A stretch of 64,000 bases of DNA from Acholoe squamosa. Its lineage: Eukaryota > Annelida > Polychaeta > Phyllodocida > Polynoidae. Numbering within the stretch: the first letter of the stretch is position 1; the number at the start of each line of letters is the position of its first letter. Made by a program: the position numbers and the translations under genes. Location: contig OX439037.1 of assembly GCA_949317995.1 (NCBI GenBank), positions 18,154,324 through 18,218,323 of the forward strand, in the 5' to 3' direction. Below, in pieces: positions 57,770 to 64,000 of this stretch. The notes beneath the pieces are model-generated. The model saw only the letters and a program-made list of their open reading frames with translations. It made no database searches and had not been told where the DNA came from.

Positions 57770-57990
57770 TGTAGGGGTTCGTTCCCCCGTCGGGTGCGCA
57801 GAGCCTTCAGAGGGACTGTTCACTTGATTGTGTCACTCCCCCTATGTATACCATACCGATCCAGGGTAGTTGGAAGGTAGAGAATGTCAGGCCAGGGGAA
57901 GTAGCTCAGGGGTAGAGCTTCCGCTTCGAAGTTGGAGGGTCCCGGGTTCGAGTCCCGGTTTCTCCATGACATTTTCCGCTGACCACTACA
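57770..57990 (+). repeat. 3' LTR of the miniature element
   Basis: Direct repeat of 57301-57521 with a 469-bp period and three substitutions. It is followed by the ATTG duplication. Confidence 0.92.
57895..57966 (+). tRNA. tRNA-Ala-like gene inside the 3' LTR
   Basis: Same as the 5' copy but with a perfect T stem (CCGGG/CCCGG). Terminator TTTT at 57972-57975. In a reverse-transcribing element both LTRs are copied from one, so the two tRNA copies are expected to be near-identical, as seen. Confidence 0.8.
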
Positions 57991-57994
57991 ATTG

Positions 57995-59060
57995 TAAAGC
58001 CACCTGGGATGAAATGCCCTTAAGGTGCCACGGCTACTCTAGCTTCATAGTAAAACTGGCTATAAAGCATATATTGTTATATATATCGAGTTATGAAGCT
58101 TTCCCTCATCTTCTACTTAAGTTTTCAATAGATCTTTCATCAACATTTCAGACATTCCACAATTGTTCAACAGAGACTTCTGACATAAAGTTCAGTATAG
58201 ATATTTTAAAATTATTCCATCAAATTTTGTTGAAAATCTTGTTTTTTTGGATAATTCTGGCATGATAGTGTCTTCTCTCAGCTAAAAAAAGTAACATGAT
58301 ATATAGAATCTGTAGAGTTTGATGCATGTGTTTCAGGTAATGGTGAAACAGTCAAGTTTTATAAATTCTAAGTAAAATATCATTCGGTACATAGATTTTT
58401 TTTCCAATAATTGCTTTTCAGTGTAAACACACCTTTTCCAAGACTAATTACCCAGAATGCTAAGTAATTCTATCCTGATCATCTACTGCATATGCAAACC
58501 CTTGCCTCTCAGAGGCTGAGAAATTAAATGTGAATGTTGGTCATTTTGGGATCACAAGCGTATAATGTGGGTGCTTTCTGAAAGTATTATTTTTTTCAGG
58601 GTCCTGAAGAACTGGTTCCACTAATGCTGGTTGGGCAATTTTTTTGCTAATTCAACAGTTTTTATACAGCAAATGTATAGAAAAGTATCCTTTGCCCACC
58701 TATATCAGTTAAACCTGCCCATTGCACTGTGACTAGCATGAAACCAAGCACATAAGGTGAACTTCCTGGCTATTTTCATGGGCCAGACACTTACCTGTTC
58801 AGCAATGTAAATTTCAGGGAAAAATGGGCGACAACAGGTGAAAATTACAGTTTTCAGAAGTAACATATACAAAAAATTTCTATCCTATAATGATGTTCAT
58901 AGCAAAAGAAGCTAAAAAAGAATGTTTTTGTTCCATTCACAATACATAGACAACAAAATGTTACAGGGTGGATTGAAATTGATAAAGGCACTAATTGTGG
59001 AATCTCCCCTTTACGACCCCTTAAAGAAAATCATGCTGTATGAAATTAGCCCAGCAATGC
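57995..59060. other. Interior of the long-TIR element, no gene
   Basis: AT-rich and non-coding. The 131-codon frame overlapping the left edge is mostly LTR translation. Nothing is recognised. Confidence 0.5.
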
Positions 59061-59828
59061 CAGCTTGGCAACATTTAGATACATAATCAGGGTGGTCTCA
59101 CTGTTTAGAATCACCAAGTACCCATTGTGTGTCCTTGCTGTACCTATAAATATCTGAAATACACCCCTTGTCAACAGCAAACGATCACAAATTGTTCACA
59201 TTCTTGCCAGGCACTACAGGGTGTTGACATAAAAAAATGTCCACACAATATGCTACAAAATGTCCACAGGGCACACATTTTCCACACAAACCATCTAAAA
59301 TTGTCTATGCAGACACATTTTAGCCTGTGGACAAAATATAATTTGTGGACACTTTGTGTATATATTCTGTGGATTATATGAATTTTGTAGACACTCTGTG
59401 ACCATACACTGTGGACAAAATGTGTTGTGCCGATACGTTGCAATCAAAACTTGTGGTCAAAATGTGTTTTGTGGACAATTCAGGATGATAGATTGTGGAA
59501 AATTCATAATTTGTGGAGACTTTGTTCAAGTTGAATGTGGACAGTGTGGTTTTTGTGGATACTCTGTGGTAAATAATTGTGGACTAAAAGTGTTTTTGGA
59601 CATTTTGTGTTTTGTGAACACTTTCTGATGATAGGTTGTGGACAGAGTGTTTTGTGTGGGTACATTGTCATTGTTGGGTGTGGACAAATTGTATCTTATG
59701 GACACTCTGTGAAAATAGTCTGTGAACAGTACATTTTTTTTGGACACCTTATGCTGGGCCGTTGTGGACATATTGTAAAAAATGTGATGTGGACAATACG
59801 TGTCACATGGCTAAAGTGAAGTATAACA
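59060..59828 (-). repeat. Right long terminal inverted repeat
   Basis: Plus strand reads TTTGTGGACA words. It is the complement of the left arm over most of its length, with the best match in the outer 600 bp. Confidence 0.85.
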
Positions 59829-60052
59829 TACCCCCTTTGTAGCAACTCAGTTAATTTACAGCCCAGCTCTGGGAAAGCAATATGGCAGTCAGCCCTTTTA
59901 TTGTTCTGTGAATCTACTTATTGAAATATCTATAGATATTCTGATTGGATTTCGTAGACCAACTGAGTAAGACTGTGTGTACCTTGGGACATCATTTCTA
60001 TGCAATCTACGAGGCAATGATAATTATCAATATTTTGTCATTTTGTCCATAG

Positions 60053-60484
60053 GTTTACTGGGACCAAGTGGCCTTCTTTGGTATCCCAACACCATGGGAT
60101 GGCTCCTCCATGCACTTCTCAGGATTCAGTGCAGCATCCATGGAGTGGCTTATACGACAACGAAACATTAATGGAGTGGGTACAGACCGGATGTCAGTCG
60201 ATGTTGGTAACTGTCCGACCCTTGATGCGCATATCGTCATGTCATCAAATGGCCGATATGGTGTGGAAAACATGAACAACCTCCATCTTTTGCCACCAGT
60301 GGGCGCCACTGTAGCAGTCATGCCACTTCCGTTACAGACAGGAAGTGGGTCACCAGCTCGGGTTGTCGCCTTTTTGGATGCTGAAGGACTGGTAATGGCT
60401 GCCTCTGGTGTTAAAGTTGGGACATCTCTTCTTGTGTGGATTTTTAGCTTGATGTTGGTGGTCATCATGACTATGAGTGCGTGA
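60053..60484 (+). CDS. Cyclase-family hydrolase, terminal exon with GPI-like tail
   Basis: Acceptor TTTTGTCCATAG, then 143 codons to TGA. The peptide contains SSMHFSGFSAASMEWLIRQR, NINGVGTDRMSVDVGN, the DAHIVMSSNGRYGVENMNNL block (His and Glu of the family active site) and GSGSPARVVAFLD, in the order of the C-terminal half of cyclase-family enzymes. After the domain, a small-residue spacer (AASG) is followed by a hydrophobic C-terminus (SLLVWIFSLMLVVIMTMSA), which looks like a GPI-attachment signal, so the enzyme may be displayed on the cell surface. No disruptions. A candidate AATAAA lies about 500 bp downstream (60986-60991). Confidence 0.88.
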   Translation, partial: VYWDQVAFFGIPTPWDGSSMHFSGFSAASMEWLIRQRNINGVGTDRMSVDVGNCPTLDAHIVMSSNGRYGVENMNNLHLLPPVGATVAVMPLPLQTGSGSPARVVAFLDAEGLVMAASGVKVGTSLLVWIFSLMLVVIMTMSA

Positions 60485-61487
60485 TTGGGATTTGTGGAAA
60501 ACAATGTGTTGTTATGGATGATTAACTTTAATTGATTAACATCTTGTAAAGCATATCCTTCAAACATTGTATGAAATGGTAGATACCACAATTTGAGCAG
60601 GAATGGTATTTTCTATTCTCAATTGCAATCTCAGTACTCCATGTAGGCTTATATCAAAAGGTGTATGTGTACATCAACAAGAAAGGTGTATACTGAATCG
60701 CCTCTCTTTATATCATATATCCTTTTCTATCTAAAAATGAATCATGAGGAACCATACGTGCCAGACATTCCAAACCCTCATATATCAAATGCTGCATGAT
60801 AATTATAAACCTATATTGTTCTCAAGCTATTCTACTTATATATAAGGCATTGATAACAAAAATTAAAGCAAAATTCTACCAGCTGCTTTTGATAAAAGAC
60901 ACTGAAATGAGACATGAAACTGTACAAGCTACATGGAACGATCTGTGCCACACATTCTATGATGCCTTCAAAATCTTTAATTTTAAATAAAGATGTCTAT
61001 GACAGATTACCAGAGTAAAGAGAAATTGGCTAGTTTCATAAATCATGGATTTAGTATCAATCTGGCCTGTTAATGTAGGGTAAACCCTATTCTTAAAAAT
61101 GGGCCTATTTGCACCAAAATCCCATAGGTTTCAATGCTGTATAACTGATCTAAAGCTGAAATTGGCAATTACTCATATTAGTGTTCCCAATTTTCGGGGT
61201 AGGCCCCTCTTTGCATTAGTTTTGCTCACGCAAACCTTTGGAAGTATTTAAGCATTTCTATTTTTCACTGAATTAGATCCCTCTGACCCCAAATTAGTGC
61301 AATTGACCAGCTACTGTAAATCCCACTATAGCTTATAATATCATTGGTCAGCAAAGCTCTGTTATCTGTAATGTTATCTGGAAGTTATATGGGGGAGTCA
61401 CTTACCATTATGATTTTGGTTGATTACCTTTTTCTTTTTTTCAATAATGTTCAATAATATTTTAAAGATTTCTGCGGTGGATTCCCT
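60485..61487. other. 3' region of the cyclase gene and flank
   Basis: Probable 3' untranslated region up to the AATAAA near 60986, then non-coding DNA. No further gene is seen. Confidence 0.5.
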
Positions 61488-61868
61488 TTAACCCTTTGCC
61501 TACAGGTGTATAGGCCAGTGCATATTACATAACAGCCATGCTCTGCACATGTAATGCACCCCCACAGCCAGCCATTTTTGAGAATAATGCATCATATCCA
61601 TTTTAGCAGCACAGTACATAATTTAAGCAAAGTTTTGTAGTAAATAAACACCTAGAATATGATTATCAATGATATCTCTTATGTCTTGCTAAAAATTGTA
61701 CTTCATAGCATCATTTTTTCACCATCAAATCTAAGAAAAACTTTTCAGACAGAAAATGATAAATAGTGCATTAATGCACTATTAGCGTTTCCCATGGTAG
61801 TGCATTAATGCACTACCTGCACTATTAACGGTAGTGCATTAATGCACTATCAGTAGGCAAAGGGTTAA
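61488..61868. mobile_element. piggyBac-like MITE with 34-bp-spaced palindromes
   Basis: Flanked by TTAA on both sides (61488-61491 and 61865-61868), with terminal inverted repeats CCCTTTGCCTAC. TTAA targeting plus a CCC start is the piggyBac hallmark. The right part carries the 16-bp perfect palindrome AGTGCATTAATGCACT three times, starting at 61765, 61799 and 61833, exactly 34 bp apart. No transposase. Confidence 0.88.
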
Positions 61869-63100
61869 ACCCGACTTCATTGTTATTGTGTATTCCTTCT
61901 GGAGTACGGCTCTGATCTAGGCATTATTCCCATGACCCAAAATAAGTTTCATAGTTCCTAATTACATGTATAACGGTGGTATTATAGCCATAGTCCTTGT
62001 GGCTGACCCTGCTGGCCAATTCTGTATATATATTCAGTGTAGCTACCCAATTGATACAAGATGTATTGGAAGATGGCGATCCTCTCTATGTGCCTCAGAC
62101 TGCATGCATTTGGTTCTAGATTGTCTGTTGTGTATGCAATGTTAGTGGGGTAGTATCAGGGTACATATAACCAGGGCGTAAGCTGTCTCAAACCCATAGG
62201 CTTCAGTCATTATAAAATCACGAAAAAGTAGGCATTTATTATAATTTCGTTTACTACCGCTAGAGCAATCACTGGGATAACTATTCAGAGAAAGGGTGCT
62301 TTACAAATGGAGTTTCCTCTCCTTGCATATAAGTATTGATCATTAGGGCATCTTTTACAAAGAGAAAGTAAAAAAACAACAACAAAGATAACACAACAAA
62401 GACGAAACAGAAAATACATACAAACAAAAGAAAAACAATTACAACAGAGAGTTCTGTCCAAGTTCAAAGTTCATGATAAAGGATGTAGCGTTTCAGTGAT
62501 GACGGTACAGGGAGGGTCCTTACTACTGATGGAGAGAGGGATAAGTGGTTTTAGGTTCTAGGGTAAGTGATCCATGAGTCATCCACTTGACGTGCCTAGA
62601 TCATACAACAGTGCTCTGACAATTTAGATCATATAGAAGTACATTAGCTATCACCAATATACTTTTCATCACTATTATCAGCACACCTTAGAATGAAATT
62701 CAATACAAGAAAATTAAGGTTTAGAGACTTTATGGTGGAAAATATCTCAATGTTAAGTATCAACCCTGTTAAACAAGATTTGGTACCATTACTCAACCAC
62801 ATTGTACCCTGAGCCAACCAGTTCAAATCTAAAGATACCTGGTTCAAGTCTAAGCACAGTTGATGTGTCTAGTTTATTTCTGTATTTTATATGGGCATTC
62901 AAACTTGAAAAGTTTGATTGAATTCTATAGATGTAGTTGTAGGAAATACGTTTTTCTACCTCATCTAAATGTAAGGATACATAATTCAAAAGCGTACTTA
63001 TTTTGTGTTTGGTTGATACAAACCTACCTATCAATACGCACATCAACTGGTTGATGTTACACATAATATCTTATTTCATGGTAAGAACGTAGGTTACTAT
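61869..63100. other. Non-coding interval
   Basis: Short frames only. An A/C-rich run (AAAACAACAACAAAG, about 62375) lies on the plus strand. Nothing is recognised. Confidence 0.45.
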
Positions 63101-63210
63101 ATATTAGGTGAGCGTGGAGAAACACTTTTCCATTCTTCGTGGTCCATCTTTTCCATCTGCTCTGGGGTTCATGCATGCGTAGTGCAGTACCTTACAAAAT
63201 CCAAGATGGT

Positions 63211-63535
63211 GACTATAACATTGCAGAGTGGGGAAGATGGTGAATAAAGGGGAGTTTTTTTCTAATTTACACTATAAAACCATGAAATAAATACGTAGTT
63301 CAACTCAGATTTGTCATTTCAGGTTGTTTCTCCACGTGACTATAACATTGCAGAGTGGGGAAGATGGTGAATAAAAGGAAGTTTTTTTTCTAATTTACAC
63401 TATAAAACCATGAAATAAATACGTAGTTCAACTCAGATTTGTCATTTCAGGTTGTTTCTCCACATGCAGATGTTGGGCTGTTCCCAACGAGCCATCCGTG
63501 TGTGGAGAAACAACATGAAATGACAAATCATCGTT
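63211..63535. repeat. 127-bp tandem duplication followed by a hairpin
   Basis: The unit from GACTATAACATTGCAGAGTG to GTTGTTTCTCCAC is present twice with a 127-bp period (63211 and 63338), almost identical. The end of the second unit (GATTTGTCATTTCAGGTTG to TTTCTCCAC) is complemented at about 63500-63530 around the short inner palindrome GTTGGGCTGTTCCCAAC, forming a hairpin with arms of about 28 bp. A related GTGGAGAAACA lies upstream near 63112. Confidence 0.85.
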
Positions 63536-64000
63536 CATCATGTCTATATGTTGCATAGGGGTAACCTCGTGGGGGGCACCCAGTGTTTTGGTGCCTTCAA
63601 TGAGCTCACATTAGTGGTTATTGAAATCTTGCTCACTCTCTAGGAGTCTCCAATGTGCTCTACTGCACCCCTAATACATTAGACATTGAAATAATTTTCA
63701 CTAATAGTAGATTTAATGGATCTCTACTCAATGATCTTTATTGAATTCTCAAGGTTGACCTCTAACAGAATTGAATTCCTGTCCTTTCGCAACACCCTCT
63801 TGACCCTGAAAATGTTTAATTACAACTGAAGGCATGTTGGGTGAGGAATATTTCATTCATCTGTGAGCCCGGGGGAAATCCTGATCTATTCTGATTGTAA
63901 GTACATGTATGTTTCATGTTTAGGATATAATGTGGTAAAAGAGCATAGCTAAGGCTCGTGTAAAGAATGTCTAAACAATGCTTTTTGGAATCACAAGATC
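63536..64000. other. Non-coding right edge
   Basis: No gene or recognisable repeat is seen before the window ends. Confidence 0.45.

Larger units (their letters stand above)
57301..57990 (+). mobile_element. Miniature LTR retrotransposon (TRIM-like) with tRNA genes in its LTRs
   Basis: A complete 690-bp unit: LTR (57301-57521), one spacer base, PBS (57523-57538), 248-bp interior, purine tract GGGAGGAG (57762-57769), and LTR (57770-57990). It is flanked by ATTG on both sides (57297-57300 and 57991-57994), a 4-bp target duplication. The LTRs begin TGTAGGGG and end CTACA and differ at only three of 221 positions, so the insertion is recent. There is no coding capacity; gag and pol must come from another element. 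Each LTR carries a 72-nt tRNA-Ala-like gene. The LTR ends resemble those of the Gypsy element at 48954. Confidence 0.9.
53922..59828. mobile_element. 5.9-kb element with long terminal inverted repeats
   Basis: The left arm (53922 to about 54520, weaker to about 54650) and right arm (59828 back to about 59230, weaker to about 59060) are inverted copies, starting TGTTGTGCTTCATTTTAGCC and TGTTATACTTCACTTTAGCC. They stay alignable through dozens of matching words with roughly 75-80% identity by eye. Both arms consist of spaced repeats of TGTCCACAAA every 20-35 bp. The interior has no transposase frame, so it is a non-autonomous foldback-like or long-TIR DNA element. Clear target duplications are not visible. 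A miniature LTR element is inserted at 57301-57990. Confidence 0.82.
53642..60052 (+). other. 6.4-kb cyclase intron loaded with mobile DNA
   Basis: Between the short exon and the terminal exon lies a long-inverted-repeat element (53922-59828) with a miniature LTR element inside it. Only about 280 bp on the left and 225 bp on the right are ordinary intron. A small exon could be hidden in these flanks, but I found no convincing one. Confidence 0.65.

Noticed and set aside
57426..57966. Interpreting the two tRNA-like copies as an ordinary host tRNA gene pair
   Set aside because: They lie at the same position within 221-bp direct repeats bounded by TG...CA, a PBS, a polypurine tract and a target duplication, so they belong to a mobile element.
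57870..58265. 131-codon plus-strand frame
   Set aside because: Its first part reads through the LTR and tRNA-like gene; the remainder is AT-rich non-coding DNA.
1..64000. CRISPR array or prokaryotic operon
   Set aside because: No regularly spaced identical repeats with unique spacers, and no tightly packed long frames; all evidence is eukaryotic.

Overview
The window is nuclear DNA of an animal, AT-rich, with no long open frames. It has GT/AG-bounded exon-like segments, tRNA-derived SINEs, many short inverted-repeat elements, and LTR, LINE and tyrosine-recombinase retroelements. DIRS- and Ngaro-type elements together with an isatin-hydrolase-like cyclase gene fit a marine invertebrate or basal deuterostome; I cannot name the species. 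Most open frames are shadows of repeats.

Layout: 1-1.6 kb is an AT-rich minisatellite that flips orientation near 300. 2.8-3.8 kb is a terminal-inverted-repeat element with a smaller MITE nested in it. 4.9-11.3 kb carries minus-strand exon-like pieces encoding short membrane segments of an unrecognised gene family (fragments recur near 20.2, 28.1 and 36.3 kb), plus one plus-strand exon at 5.6 kb. 12.1-13.2 kb has a palindromic MITE and tRNA-derived repeats, followed by a decayed Gypsy pol gene (13.2-15.4 kb). 16-29 kb is mostly repeats: a 20-bp minisatellite, a 299-bp tandem duplication, a second SINE copy and a tRNA-derived tandem array. 29.2-34.4 kb is a DIRS element with an inverted copy of its 5' end, a TA-flanked element with internal minisatellites between the arms, and a scrambled gag/RT. 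A minus-strand LINE endonuclease fragment abuts it. 36.7-42.0 kb is a nearly complete but mutated Ngaro-type element with the diagnostic A1...B1-A2-B2 repeats. 42.5 kb has a LINE RT tail.

From about 48.8 to 60.5 kb lies the best host gene, a cyclase-family (metal-dependent hydrolase) gene. One exon carries the H-x-GTH-x-D-x-PSH motif, a short exon follows, and a terminal exon carries the second half plus a hydrophobic, GPI-signal-like tail. Its introns appear packed with mobile DNA: a 3'-truncated Gypsy element (LTR, PBS, gag, zinc knuckle, protease) upstream, and a 5.9-kb element with about 0.6-0.75-kb terminal inverted repeats in the 6.4-kb intron.

The most striking object is nested in that 5.9-kb element: a complete 690-bp miniature LTR retrotransposon (57301-57990). 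Its two 221-bp LTRs each contain a full tRNA-Ala-like gene with A box, B box and a T4 terminator. Its primer-binding site is complementary to the 3' end (plus CCA) of that embedded tRNA. The LTR ends match those of the Gypsy element 8 kb away. A piggyBac-like MITE lies at 61.5-61.9 kb. All calls come from reading the sequence; no alignment or database search was run.
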